A stretch of 64,000 nucleotides of DNA from assembly GCA_029719485.1 (NCBI GenBank), contig CP120722.1, forward strand, positions 1,798,001 through 1,862,000, written 5' to 3'. The notes beneath the pieces are model-generated. The model was not told the DNA's origin. It ran no database searches and worked only from the letters and a program-made list of their open reading frames with translations. This document shows positions 1-6,818 of this stretch, piece after piece. Both the position numbers and the translations under genes were made by a program. The stretch comes from Kiritimatiellota bacterium B12222. GTDB lineage: Bacteria > Verrucomicrobiota > Kiritimatiellia > SS1-B-03-39 > UBA6053. How positions within the stretch are numbered: the first letter of the stretch is position 1; the number at the start of each line of letters is the position of its first letter.

Positions 1-2
1 GC

Positions 3-308
3 AGATTCGAGATCTATTGCGAAATCCTATATAGAGGATTACTTGATATTCGAAACAACGGATACGCAGGCAACCCAGACCAGTGCGCAAAGCAGGCCGA
101 TCACCTCCACAACCTACCCGAGTTGCTCAAAAACTTTGACAAAGAGGAACTCCATGATTTTTATTGGAAATGTATGAGACCTGAAGCCGATACCGAGGAG
201 GCTAAACCATTTAAAGAGTTATGGAAAGAACTTGAGGAAGCAAAATGTGCCAAAAAAGTGGACAACAATAAAATCGTCCGAACCTCCTTCGTCGGTCCGG
301 ACATCTAG
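3..308 (+). CDS. Cassette protein, N-terminus outside window
   Basis: The frame is open from the first bases of the window to the stop at 308, so at least 101 residues are coded and the start lies to the left. The segment contains 'QADHLHNLP' followed by an acidic, Trp- and Tyr-containing helix-rich tail. I recall similar small uncharacterised proteins with an ADH-HNLP motif but cannot give a function. The last eleven or so residues are encoded by the attC site itself, so the natural C-terminus may be set by cassette structure. An internal ATG at 123 could start a shorter product but the upstream reading frame looks coding. Confidence 0.7.
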   Translation, partial: RFEIYCEILYRGLLDIRNNGYAGNPDQCAKQADHLHNLPELLKNFDKEELHDFYWKCMRPEADTEEAKPFKELWKELEEAKCAKKVDNNKIVRTSFVGPDI

Positions 309-317
309 ACGTTAGGC
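260..317 (+). other. attC recombination site
   Basis: R'' box GGACAAC (260-266) and R' box GTTAGGC (311-317) flank an inverted repeat GTCCGAACC / GGTCCGGAC with one extra base on the right arm. The same stem recurs at 2161-2187. Confidence 0.85.
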
Positions 318-356
318 CACCGTGTTACCCAAGACTTGTAGCCATCCTGAGGATGT

Positions 357-1262
357 ATGGAATATTATAGCGATCAAATAAATGGTTCTAAGCCTAGAGA
401 TGTTGAGATTATCCCTCCCAATGTTTGGGGGGGAATTGTGGCATTGGTAAATGGACTGGTTGCATCTGGTGCCTTTGGAAAGTATTTCCCAGAAGAATGT
501 CCGGATGGTCAGGGAATATACGCTACTAATGAAGAAGCTTTTAAATTAGCCCTAAATGCCGAAGTTCCAAATATTGAATATCCTTTTGTTACAAAAAAAT
601 CAGATTCTGATGACTGGATGGCAAAGGAAGAAAAGTTCTCACCTAATTACCTTTCGGTATTGGACTTCATTCAGTTTTGCTATGAACACGTTTCAAAGCC
701 CATTCAAGGTTCTCATCACAGCTATTTTAACCACTACCATTTGAGCTTTGATTGCGATGAAGGGAAAGATGATTTCAGGAGCAGAGTGAATCGTATTTTC
801 TCAAGAAATGGAATTTCTTATGAGCTAAAAGATACAGGGAGTATTATCAGGTTGGCACCTGAAGTATTATCTGACGCACTGAACACTGCTAGATTCAGCA
901 CTTCAGATTCTACTCTCAATCGAATGCTGGAAGAATCACGAGACAAATTCTTAAACCCTAACGAAACTATACGACGCGAGAGTTTAGAGCGTTTGTGGGA
1001 TGCGTGGGAAAGAATTAAAACAATACTAAATCCTGGAAATAAGAAAGCTTCAGCAACGCTTCTTCTGGAAAAGTGCGCAACCGAAGAAAACTTTAGAGAA
1101 CTATTAAACGAAGAAGCAAAAGCACTAACCACTATTGGTAATAAGTTTCATATTCGCCATAGTGAGGTTGGGCAAGTAGAGATACAAACAAGCTCTCAAA
1201 TAGATTATATATTTCATCGGTTGTTTAGCTTTATCTTGCTAGCATCTAAGAGCTTGGCCTAA
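357..1262 (+). CDS. Cassette-borne protein with Abi-like C-terminus, possible phage defence
   Basis: This 301-residue protein is the largest in the array. A Shine-Dalgarno-like GAGGA lies just before the ATG. The N-terminal two thirds is mixed and unrecognised. The C-terminal third holds 'LWDAWERIKTI', a Lys-rich linker, 'LTTIGNKFHIRHSE' and a final 'DYIFHRLFSFILL' helix. I recall this series at the C-terminus of abortive-infection-like proteins, which suggests defence; that is family memory and not tested here. The stop codon lies inside the R'' box of the cassette's attC (GCCTAA), which pairs with its leading GTTAGGC at 311. The attC itself is broken by a group II intron remnant. Confidence 0.75.
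   Translation: MEYYSDQINGSKPRDVEIIPPNVWGGIVALVNGLVASGAFGKYFPEECPDGQGIYATNEEAFKLALNAEVPNIEYPFVTKKSDSDDWMAKEEKFSPNYLSVLDFIQFCYEHVSKPIQGSHHSYFNHYHLSFDCDEGKDDFRSRVNRIFSRNGISYELKDTGSIIRLAPEVLSDALNTARFSTSDSTLNRMLEESRDKFLNPNETIRRESLERLWDAWERIKTILNPGNKKASATLLLEKCATEENFRELLNEEAKALTTIGNKFHIRHSEVGQVEIQTSSQIDYIFHRLFSFILLASKSLA
1257..1262 (+). other. Half attC: R'' box interrupted by intron remnant
   Basis: GCCTAA at 1257-1262 is the first six bases of GCCTAAC, the exact complement of this cassette's leading GTTAGGC. The seventh base and the rest of the attC are missing; intron sequence begins at once. No matching R' box is seen before the next gene at 1635. Confidence 0.75.
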
Positions 1263-1560
1263 TCGGGTAGCCGGAGGTTTCTAGCCTCCGGCCCCCACAC
1301 CACCGTACATGCGGGTCCGCATACGGCGGTTCCTGAAAGTCGGCAGAACCAGAATGAACCGACCGAGAGTTCGGTCTCGAATCCATTCATCCAGTATCCT
1401 TAGCGTAACTTGTTACCTTTGGTGACTCCGCCGGTTCGGCATCAACGTCCCTTAGGGAAGCTACGATCCAGATACTCCTTTCAAGTTTGACCCTTCAGCG
1501 GGGTGAGGCTGTTACGACGATCAAATAACGGTTACACTCACATCGATCCTTCCTGAGAAG
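1263..1560 (-). mobile_element. Group II intron remnant, ORF-less, 3' end intact
   Basis: Read on the minus strand, 1298-1332 folds as a domain V-like hairpin (GAACCGCCGTATGCGG, then CCGCATGTACGGTGGTG) and is followed by a domain VI-like stem at 1270-1292 and the terminal CTACCCGATT that ends many bacterial group II introns. Further 5' the sequence has the text 'CCGAACCGGCGGAGTCACC' and 'GGTAACAAGTTACGCTAAGG', which I associate with upstream intron domains. No reverse transcriptase gene is present, and no GTGCG-type 5' end or 5' exon can be found, so this is a truncated remnant; its right boundary is a guess. It is inserted in the bottom strand of an attC R'' box. Confidence 0.65.
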
Positions 1561-1634
1561 TGAGGACTGATCTTTACTTTTTCCCAAACCCTCAAAGTGC
1601 TTGCATGCTTGTCTTGATGGTGTAATTTAAACAT

Positions 1635-1850
1635 ATGACTACAGCAGAACTCCATCAACTCCCCAATTTGGAAAAACTAAAAATCATTGAAGCCCTCTGG
1701 TCTGATTTGGTTCAAGATGATGCATCCCTTCCTTCACCAGCATGGCATCAGGATGAGTTACGTAAAACCGAAGAAGATTACAAAGCTGGTAAGGTAGCTT
1801 CCATTGATTGGGAAAATGCCAAAAAACAGATCCGTGCTAAAGTCGAATGA
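1635..1850 (+). CDS. Antitoxin, putative addiction-module family
   Basis: A 71-residue acidic protein of the short 'putative addiction module' antitoxin type. It has an N-terminal helix 'LEKLKIIEALWSDL', the 'SPAWHQDEL' motif and a final basic stretch. It overlaps the next gene by ATGA, the usual antitoxin-toxin coupling. It resembles the second antitoxin of the array (5178-5384; shared 'SPAWH' motif). The partner toxin gene carries an in-frame stop, so this may now be an orphan antitoxin able to neutralise a related toxin. Its cassette's left boundary was lost with the broken attC. Confidence 0.85.
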   Translation: MTTAELHQLPNLEKLKIIEALWSDLVQDDASLPSPAWHQDELRKTEEDYKAGKVASIDWENAKKQIRAKVE

Positions 1851-2143
1851 AGGTACGGATACTCCCACCCGCAATGCAAGACATCCTTGCTGCACATGAA
1901 TTCTATAACCGACAAGAGGAAGGGCTTGGTGCCTATTTTCTGGATTGCATATTTTCCTAAATAGATTCGCTAGCCTTATATGCAGGAATTCACGCAAAGA
2001 CATTTGGATACCATAGACTTTTAGCTAGGCGATTCCCTTATGGAATTTACTATGCCTTTGAAGAAACGACACCTCTCGTATTTCGGATCTTGGATTGTAG
2101 ACGCAATCCCAATTGGATAGAAAAGCAACTAAAGCCCAACTGA
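1847..2143 (+). pseudogene. RelE/ParE-type toxin with in-frame stop
   Basis: Translation from the ATG at 1847 gives 37 residues and then TAA at 1958-1960. The same frame continues for 60 more residues to TGA at 2141. The downstream part ('YAGIHAKTFGYHRLL', 'FPYGIYY', 'ILDCRRNPNWI') aligns residue for residue with the intact toxin at 5381-5728 ('YAGIHSKRYGCFRLI', 'FPFAIYY', 'ILDMRRKPNTI'). In the homologue the stop position holds Asp. One substitution appears to have killed the toxin; there is no frameshift. Readthrough or sequencing error are the alternatives. Confidence 0.85.
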
Positions 2144-2144
2144 A

Positions 2145-2202
2145 AATCAACTATTCACTGGTCCGAACCTCCTCCGTCGGTCCGGACAGCTAAACGTTAT
2201 AC
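2145..2202 (+). other. attC recombination site
   Basis: R'' AATCAAC (2145-2151), stem GTCCGAACC / GGTCCGGAC, R' GTTATAC (2196-2202). The stem is nearly identical to the site at 260-317. The next cassette ends with GTATAAC, the exact complement of this R'. Confidence 0.85.
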
Positions 2203-2215
2203 CCTCTACCCTACC

Positions 2216-2695
2216 ATGAATGAAACTTTTGAATACGAATGGACTCCGAAACTTGGGAAAGCATCCCTTGATGCATATTTCAGAACGCTTGAGGGACGCC
2301 CGTGGTTAATGCTAGCTGGTGGGTTATTCTCGTTTTCAGCGGGGTTCTACTTCCTTTTTGCAGATCCTGAGGAGCCCTGGGGTGTCGTTTGTATAATTTT
2401 CGGAACAGTTTTCATCTTGAGGCCTGTAAAAATGTTCTTTTACAAGAAAAGGCTTTGCAAAGATTCTGTTCGGCTGGCTCCGACTTCAAAAGTCGCAGTT
2501 GTAATCACTGAGGATCATTTGGCGATAACGTCTTCTGAATCAAATAGGACCATAAAATGGGATAGTTTTACTAAAACAAAACTGATAGATGGTTTTTTGA
2601 TGTGCTTCTCAGGAAAAATTTTGGCCGCATCAATTCCATTGAGTATTCTAGATGAAAAACACATCGAATATATCAAAAAGAAAATACCACGATAG
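2216..2695 (+). CDS. YcxB-like membrane protein (cassette)
   Basis: A 159-residue protein with two membrane segments around residues 30-75 ('WLMLAGGLFSFSAGFYFLF' and a second after a short EEPW turn). A cytosolic C-terminal half has the look of the YcxB family: an ITEDHL strand, 'SNRTIKWDSF', then 'IPLSIL' and an amphipathic C-terminal helix. Function unknown. It is the only gene of its cassette (2196-2744); the cassette's terminal R'' exactly complements its leading box. The family name is from pattern memory. Confidence 0.7.
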   Translation: MNETFEYEWTPKLGKASLDAYFRTLEGRPWLMLAGGLFSFSAGFYFLFADPEEPWGVVCIIFGTVFILRPVKMFFYKKRLCKDSVRLAPTSKVAVVITEDHLAITSSESNRTIKWDSFTKTKLIDGFLMCFSGKILAASIPLSILDEKHIEYIKKKIPR

Positions 2696-2701
2696 AGCAA
2701 A

Positions 2702-2750
2702 GTATAACAATTCCCGCCAGTGAACAAGTCACTGCGGGTGGACGTTAGCT
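2702..2750 (+). other. attC recombination site (short)
   Basis: R'' GTATAAC (2702-2708) is the exact complement of the box at 2196. A stem CCCGCCAGTGA / TCACTGCGGG around ACAAG is followed by R' GTTAGCT (2744-2750). The core is nearly identical to the site at 7572-7620. Confidence 0.9.
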
Positions 2751-2761
2751 TATAGAAAAAT

Positions 2762-3268
2762 ATGAAAATACCTCTTCTTATACTTCTCGTAATAATTTCA
2801 TCTCTCACGAATGTTTATTCAGGCGGAACCTTTGAAATCCGAATTGGGAAAACTGAGCCTGTTGAGGGATGGGATAAGGTACGTCATGAGGGTATGGACA
2901 TTTGGATTTCACCAAATCCAGAAATCACTTCTGATATGATCTCATCAGCTGAGTACAACTGGTCAATGCCTGATCTTTCTAAAGAAGAAATAGCCCAGAT
3001 CAAAAAAATTGACCCAGATGTTCGTATTAGCCAAAACGCAACGAAACGCCATATAAAGATCATTGTCACCTACACTGAACAAGGGGCAAAGAAACAATCC
3101 ATTGTAACGGATGAGAATTCTGGAAGTCTTATGGTCTTTATGTTTGATGGGGAAATATTGACAGCGCCTAAAATAATGGAGAAAATCCCTGGAGATATTG
3201 CGGTCATCACTGGTAATTTCACCGAAGAAAAAGCGAAAAAGATAACAAAAGCCTTAAATCACAAATAG
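2762..3268 (+). CDS. Exported protein with SecD P1-head-like C-terminus (cassette)
   Basis: The protein has 168 residues. Residues 1-20 are a signal peptide (MKIPLLILLVIISSLTNVYS, cleavage near SGG). The C-terminal half has 'GSLMVFMFDGEILTAPKI', then 'IPGDIAVITGNFTEEKAKKI', closely matching the pattern of the P1-head subdomain of SecD (normally 'DG-v-SAP-i ... G-ITG-FT-eeA'). No membrane segments of SecD follow, so this is a stand-alone periplasmic version of that fold; its role is unknown. The stop codon overlaps the R'' box of the cassette's attC. Confidence 0.75.
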   Translation: MKIPLLILLVIISSLTNVYSGGTFEIRIGKTEPVEGWDKVRHEGMDIWISPNPEITSDMISSAEYNWSMPDLSKEEIAQIKKIDPDVRISQNATKRHIKIIVTYTEQGAKKQSIVTDENSGSLMVFMFDGEILTAPKIMEKIPGDIAVITGNFTEEKAKKITKALNHK

Positions 3269-3325
3269 CTAACAATAAGGCCAACTGAACCGCGAGTACA
3301 CGGTCCAGTTGCCTAGACGTTGGGT
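3267..3325 (+). other. attC recombination site
   Basis: R'' AGCTAAC (3267-3273) exactly complements GTTAGCT at 2744. Stem GGCCAACTGAACC / GGTCCAGTTGCC; R' GTTGGGT (3319-3325). The same stem recurs at 3898-3955 and 6769-6827. Confidence 0.92.
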
Positions 3326-3336
3326 GATAGAATATT

Positions 3337-3909
3337 ATGAGTAATAACAGCCATGCCATCCGGAATGGAGTCATCACAACAGTGGTGGGAGGAGCTATTC
3401 TTGCTGGGATCCTTAGTTCTTGGTTTCGAGGGCTTCTTCTTGGTTTCGGGCGAGCTGTAGCGAAGCCTTTTGTGGCTATCTGGCACTGGCTGACAGTGAC
3501 AACAACCGTTCCAAATTGGCTATTATCAGTTTTGATCTTACTTGCATGCGCAACCATAATTCGATGGCTAATAGCAATACTTAGGGCAACTAATGTTGAG
3601 AAAGAATCCTATAATCATGACACCATCTTTGGAGTTCATTGGCGCTGGTCCGGTGGTGCCGCGCATATAAATAATCTTTGGTGCTTCTGCCCGAAATGTG
3701 ATGCAGAACTTGTTTACCATGAACAGCGTCAAGACTACCGTGACGTAAGCTTTCTTGACTCTGCTCATTTCACACAGTTTGTCTGTGAAAATTGCTCCCT
3801 ATGCTCACATGAACTTGACGGCGATCAATATGCCGCGGTGGCAAGGGTGAAACGAGAAATCCGTCGACGATTCAGAACAAGCGAATGGAAGAAAAACACC
3901 CAACCATAA
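3337..3909 (+). CDS. Membrane protein with zinc-ribbon-like Cys motifs (cassette)
   Basis: A 190-residue protein with two predicted membrane segments (about residues 10-35 and 60-85). A soluble C-terminal part contains 'CPKC' and, about 35 residues later, 'CENCSLC', a likely metal-binding ribbon. A basic tail ('RVKREIRRRFR') ends the protein. I do not recognise the family. The hydrophobic N-terminus with cytosolic Cys clusters suggests a small membrane-tethered sensor or adaptor, but that is inference. The gene runs into the R'' box of its attC. Confidence 0.7.
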   Translation: MSNNSHAIRNGVITTVVGGAILAGILSSWFRGLLLGFGRAVAKPFVAIWHWLTVTTTVPNWLLSVLILLACATIIRWLIAILRATNVEKESYNHDTIFGVHWRWSGGAAHINNLWCFCPKCDAELVYHEQRQDYRDVSFLDSAHFTQFVCENCSLCSHELDGDQYAAVARVKREIRRRFRTSEWKKNTQP

Positions 3910-3955
3910 GGCCAACTGAACCTCCTTCGTCGGTCCAGTTGCCTAGACGTTCGGC
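3898..3955 (+). other. attC recombination site
   Basis: R'' ACCCAAC (3898-3904) exactly complements GTTGGGT at 3319. Stem of the GGCCAACTGAACC type; R' GTTCGGC (3949-3955). Confidence 0.92.
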
Positions 3956-3963
3956 GGAATAGA

Positions 3964-4596
3964 ATGAGAAAAATAGACGACTCACTCAAAGCTTGCTGGC
4001 GAAATTTCAAGCTAGGTGAATTTGACCAAGATACGATAAGAGCGTTGTTCCTCACGATCAGAGAAATAGCTCCAATCAACAGTCTTGCCCGTGACCTCGG
4101 CGATGCTTTCGCTCACACGACCAGGAATCGAGGGATCGTCTTCGATCAAATCGGAACACTTAAAGAAACCAAAGAAACAAGAAAAGATGGGTCAGGAACT
4201 TACACATTTACCTTTCCCATGCCACAAGATGCACACTCCTTCTGCAGGGGGATCGCCATGGCATTCTCAGAAAGGAAAATCGCTGAAAAAGACGAAATCA
4301 TTTCAGTAATAAAGAAGCTGTCAGGAGATTTAATCGTATGCATTTTTTGCCTACTACAAAACTCAACAATCAAATTTAAGAACAGAGAGGAATACGAATT
4401 ACAAATATCTGGATCCACATCACAGAATGGAGCAAACATGCCATTACTGTCACTTTTAGCCATATCCAAAAAAAATAAATCCTTCATCGCATTTGATTCA
4501 GACGTGATTTTCTTAGACTATTTTAAGGAGTCGGTATCGGGATTAAACCTCTTTGCGAAACGAAAAAATAACCAACTAACCATTGAAAAAATATAA
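3964..4596 (+). CDS. Hypothetical cassette protein
   Basis: A 210-residue soluble protein with no signal peptide. It has an N-terminal helical segment containing 'DLGDAFAHTTRNRGIVFDQI', a middle section 'TYTFTFPMPQDAHSFC' and a Lys-rich C-terminus. Family not recognised and no catalytic motif is evident. It fills its cassette (3949-4651) completely, the stop abutting the R'' box, so the reading frame is very likely real. Confidence 0.7.
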   Translation: MRKIDDSLKACWRNFKLGEFDQDTIRALFLTIREIAPINSLARDLGDAFAHTTRNRGIVFDQIGTLKETKETRKDGSGTYTFTFPMPQDAHSFCRGIAMAFSERKIAEKDEIISVIKKLSGDLIVCIFCLLQNSTIKFKNREEYELQISGSTSQNGANMPLLSLLAISKKNKSFIAFDSDVIFLDYFKESVSGLNLFAKRKNNQLTIEKI

Positions 4597-4657
4597 GCCG
4601 AACAAGGCGCTTCTCACAACGAGCGCAAGCGCTCGTCGTGAGAGCTAGACGTTAGCT
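4597..4657 (+). other. attC recombination site (long stem)
   Basis: R'' GCCGAAC (4597-4603) exactly complements GTTCGGC at 3949. The stem is unusually long: GCTTCTCAC-A-ACGAGCGC pairs with GCGCTCGT-C-GTGAGAGC around a two-base tip, with single unpaired bases. R' GTTAGCT (4651-4657). Confidence 0.92.
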
Positions 4658-4665
4658 ATGAAAGA

Positions 4666-5040
4666 ATGAAAACCACAATGAATAAGCTATACATGCTGGT
4701 GATGGCGATCTGTCTGTGCGGCTGCCAAACTGAAGTTATGATCCGTATCGAAAATCGAAGCGACGTTGAACTGAAAGGAGTAATAGTTCAGTTTCCTTCA
4801 CAGACAGAAAACTATGGGGACATTCTTCCAGGCCAAGCAACCGAATATCGAGAGATCGATAAAGCGTATGGATACGCCTACGTGGAGGCATGGATTAATG
4901 GCGATGAAGCCGTGCTACAGCCTGAAGATTACGTCGGGGAAAAACTTCTTTCTGGTGGTAATTATACTTATGTCTTGAGACATAATAATGAAGCAACCGA
5001 AAAATGGAACCGGTTACGTTTAGTAATGGAAAAGAAATAA
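4666..5040 (+). CDS. Small lipoprotein (cassette)
   Basis: A 124-residue protein with a lipoprotein signal: hydrophobic stretch, then the lipobox 'LCGC' with Cys at about residue 20. The mature part is a short beta-rich domain with charged turns ('RIENRSDVELKGVIVQF'), reminiscent of small immunoglobulin-like or carboxypeptidase-regulatory folds but not assignable. Presumably attached to a membrane facing the periplasm. An internal ATG at 4678 is a possible alternative start. Confidence 0.7.
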   Translation: MKTTMNKLYMLVMAICLCGCQTEVMIRIENRSDVELKGVIVQFPSQTENYGDILPGQATEYREIDKAYGYAYVEAWINGDEAVLQPEDYVGEKLLSGGNYTYVLRHNNEATEKWNRLRLVMEKK

Positions 5041-5044
5041 AACC

Positions 5045-5105
5045 CGCTAACAATGCATCCAAGCGAACCCTCATACTTCGGGTCCGCTTGACTTGGACGT
5101 TGATC
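5045..5105 (+). other. attC recombination site
   Basis: R'' CGCTAAC (5045-5051) matches the complement of the leading GTTAGCT (4651) at 6 of 7 bases. Stem AAGCGAACCC / GGGTCCGCTT around TCATACTTC; R' GTTGATC (5099-5105). The core is shared with 6245-6304. Confidence 0.88.
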
Positions 5106-5177
5106 ACAGAAAAACATGATAGTTGCGGCGGAAAATCAATGCTTGCCTGGAGGGGTAAACCCCTGTAGGATTACTTT

Positions 5178-5384
5178 ATGACAACGGAAACGATCCAATC
5201 AATGTCCCTGACCGAGCAGGTCGAAACCATGGAACGGCTGTGGGATAGCATTTGCCATGCGGGAAAAGAACCCGAATCGCCAGCCTGGCATGAGCAGGTC
5301 GTTCTGGAACGGCAGCAACGTTACCGCAGTGGTGAGGCGGAAACCGTTTCCCTGACCGACCTCAAAAAGCGATTTGGCCGGTGA
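5178..5384 (+). CDS. Antitoxin, putative addiction-module family
   Basis: A 68-residue homologue of the antitoxin at 1635-1850, with N-terminal 'TEQVETMERLWDSI', central 'SPAWHEQV' and a basic C-terminus ('DLKKRFGR'). It overlaps the downstream toxin by GTGA, so the two are translationally coupled. About 75 bp separate its ATG from the preceding attC, room for a promoter of its own, as toxin-antitoxin cassettes in integrons usually have; no convincing -10/-35 could be picked by eye. Confidence 0.88.
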   Translation: MTTETIQSMSLTEQVETMERLWDSICHAGKEPESPAWHEQVVLERQQRYRSGEAETVSLTDLKKRFGR

Positions 5385-5728
5385 ATTTCAGGAATGTGGA
5401 ACTCTTGGACGAGGCGGAGTTCGACCTCCATGCCGGGGAGTCGTTTTACAACGAAAGAGAGGTTGGGTTGGGAGACTATTTTGTGGACTGCCTGCTGTCG
5501 GATCTGTCCTCTCTTCAGCATTATGCCGGGATTCATTCTAAACGATACGGGTGCTTCCGACTCATTTCCAAAAGGTTTCCTTTTGCGATCTATTATGAGC
5601 TCGAAGAGGAAAGAGCCGTGGTTATCGCGATCCTCGACATGAGAAGAAAGCCCAATACCATACGAAACCTCGTGTCGGACCGGTCAACCATCGACGGCAC
5701 CGAACCCTCCGGGTCGGGTGCGCCCTAA
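5381..5728 (+). CDS. RelE/ParE-type toxin (cassette)
   Basis: A 115-residue protein from a GTG start overlapping the antitoxin stop. It shows the RelE/ParE plan: an N-terminal helix with 'EAEFDLHAGESFYNER', 'GLGDYFVDCLL', the central 'HYAGIHSKRYGCFRL', then strands 'FPFAIYYELEEERAVVIAILDMRRKP'. ParE-like members poison gyrase and RelE-like members cleave mRNA; which applies is not clear. The last residues (from about 'DGTEPSGSGAP') are encoded by the degenerate attC and are unlike the family. It is intact, unlike its relative at 1847-2143. Confidence 0.85.
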   Translation: MNFRNVELLDEAEFDLHAGESFYNEREVGLGDYFVDCLLSDLSSLQHYAGIHSKRYGCFRLISKRFPFAIYYELEEERAVVIAILDMRRKPNTIRNLVSDRSTIDGTEPSGSGAP

Positions 5729-5736
5729 CATTATGA
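5682..5736 (+). other. Degenerate attC site (A in place of the core G)
   Basis: R'' GGTCAAC (5682-5688) is 6/7 complementary to GTTGATC at 5099. An imperfect GGCACCGAACCC / GGGTCGGGTGCGCC stem follows. The expected R' reads ATTATGA (5730-5736), not GTTATGA. The next cassette nevertheless ends with TCATAAC, the exact complement of GTTATGA. Confidence 0.75.
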
Positions 5737-6227
5737 GTATCCAGTTTCAGAAATTATGCAGAATCACAGCAAGCCTTCTGGTGAGCATTTGGATTTCCTC
5801 TTGCGCGACCACTGAACCTTGGAGCGGTTATAAGCTGAAGCATCACGGAAATATTCTTAACAATGATTTCTCAGATGAAAACCCTCTTTTAATAGTGCCG
5901 GGTATGAAGTTATCATCTGCAGTAGATATCCCCTTAATCACCATTTCCTCATCTAATCCAGGAGAAGCGATTGTATTGTTGTTTTCACTTCAATTTGATT
6001 GGGTTGCAGATCAAATCAACTCTGATTATAGGAGCATATTTGGAGACGATTCCGAAATTCCTAAGAAAAATTCATACAATATATATGTTCGTGATACTGG
6101 AATGTATTACCACATTCATATGGTTGAAGAGTTCATTCTCTTTTCTGAGACCCGTGTTCTGGTGAACCCAGATTATTGGGATGCCTTATGTAAATCATTT
6201 TTTCCTGAGAATAGTTATGAGTTTTAA
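5733..6227 (+). CDS. Lipoprotein, cassette-borne
   Basis: An upstream in-frame ATG at 5718 lies within the attC stem, so the ATG at 5733, inside the R' box, is chosen; the product is 164 residues. A lipoprotein signal peptide ends in 'WISSC'. The mature part has no recognised domain. It has hydrophobic strand-like stretches ('IVLLFSLQFDWVAD') and an aromatic-rich C-terminal half. Function unknown. Confidence 0.65.
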   Translation: MSIQFQKLCRITASLLVSIWISSCATTEPWSGYKLKHHGNILNNDFSDENPLLIVPGMKLSSAVDIPLITISSSNPGEAIVLLFSLQFDWVADQINSDYRSIFGDDSEIPKKNSYNIYVRDTGMYYHIHMVEEFILFSETRVLVNPDYWDALCKSFFPENSYEF

Positions 6228-6244
6228 TCAATTTATGTATTTTT

Positions 6245-6304
6245 TCATAACCAAAATATTGAGCGAACCCTCATACTTCGGGTCCGCTCATCTTAACGTT
6301 GAGT
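6245..6304 (+). other. attC recombination site
   Basis: R'' TCATAAC (6245-6251) exactly complements GTTATGA. Stem GAGCGAACCC / GGGTCCGCTC around TCATACTTC; R' GTTGAGT (6298-6304). Confidence 0.9.
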
Positions 6305-6314
6305 AAGAGATGAA

Positions 6315-6818
6315 ATGGAAAACCTAAACCTATGGCTATTTGCAACGATCATCGTCATATTGATCGTGTCTTTGCTTTTCAACGTTGGTCGAAAACGTGA
6401 ATGGTTTACCCTTCTCACGGAATATGGTCTAATTAAAGAGCTCGAATCGTATTTCAGCGGGAGGCCTAAGCTCAGCGACGAAGATTTCTATATCACCTAT
6501 TTTCAAGACCAAGGTATACCCAAAGAAATACCAATCAGAGTTAGGGGGATATTTGAGGAACAGTTTGAAGCCGATTTTTCCAGGATAACGAACACAGATG
6601 ACTTCTCTGAAGAAATGAAATTCATTTGGGGATACGATTCCTTGGTAGATGTTGAAATCGTTATGGCTCTTGAAGATGAATTTGATATAAAAATTGAGAA
6701 CTCAGAAGCGGAAAAAATGAAATCAATTCAAGACATTGTTATGTGTGTTTGGAATAAAAAAAATGACAACCCAACAATGCGGCCAACTGAACCTCCTACG
6801 TCGGTCCAGTTGCCTTAA
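6315..6818 (+). CDS. Membrane-anchored acyl-carrier-protein-like protein (cassette)
   Basis: The protein has 167 residues. Residues 6-25 form one membrane anchor ('LWLFATIIVILIVSLLF'). The C-terminal region has 'GYDSLVDVEIVMALEDEF' followed by 'DIKIENSEAEKMKSIQDIV', the helix-II/III pattern of acyl carrier proteins; Ser109 in the DSL motif is the position that carries phosphopantetheine in that family. Whether a holo-form is made is unknown. The last residues ('PTMRPTEPPTSVQLP') are encoded by attC. No acyltransferase is adjacent, so partners must be elsewhere. DUF1493-type carrier-like proteins are an alternative comparison. Confidence 0.7.
   Translation: MENLNLWLFATIIVILIVSLLFNVGRKREWFTLLTEYGLIKELESYFSGRPKLSDEDFYITYFQDQGIPKEIPIRVRGIFEEQFEADFSRITNTDDFSEEMKFIWGYDSLVDVEIVMALEDEFDIKIENSEAEKMKSIQDIVMCVWNKKNDNPTMRPTEPPTSVQLP

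Noticed and set aside
1263-1560. Small RNA or rRNA fragment
   Set aside because: The 3'-end text and domain V/VI-like hairpins fit a group II intron better.
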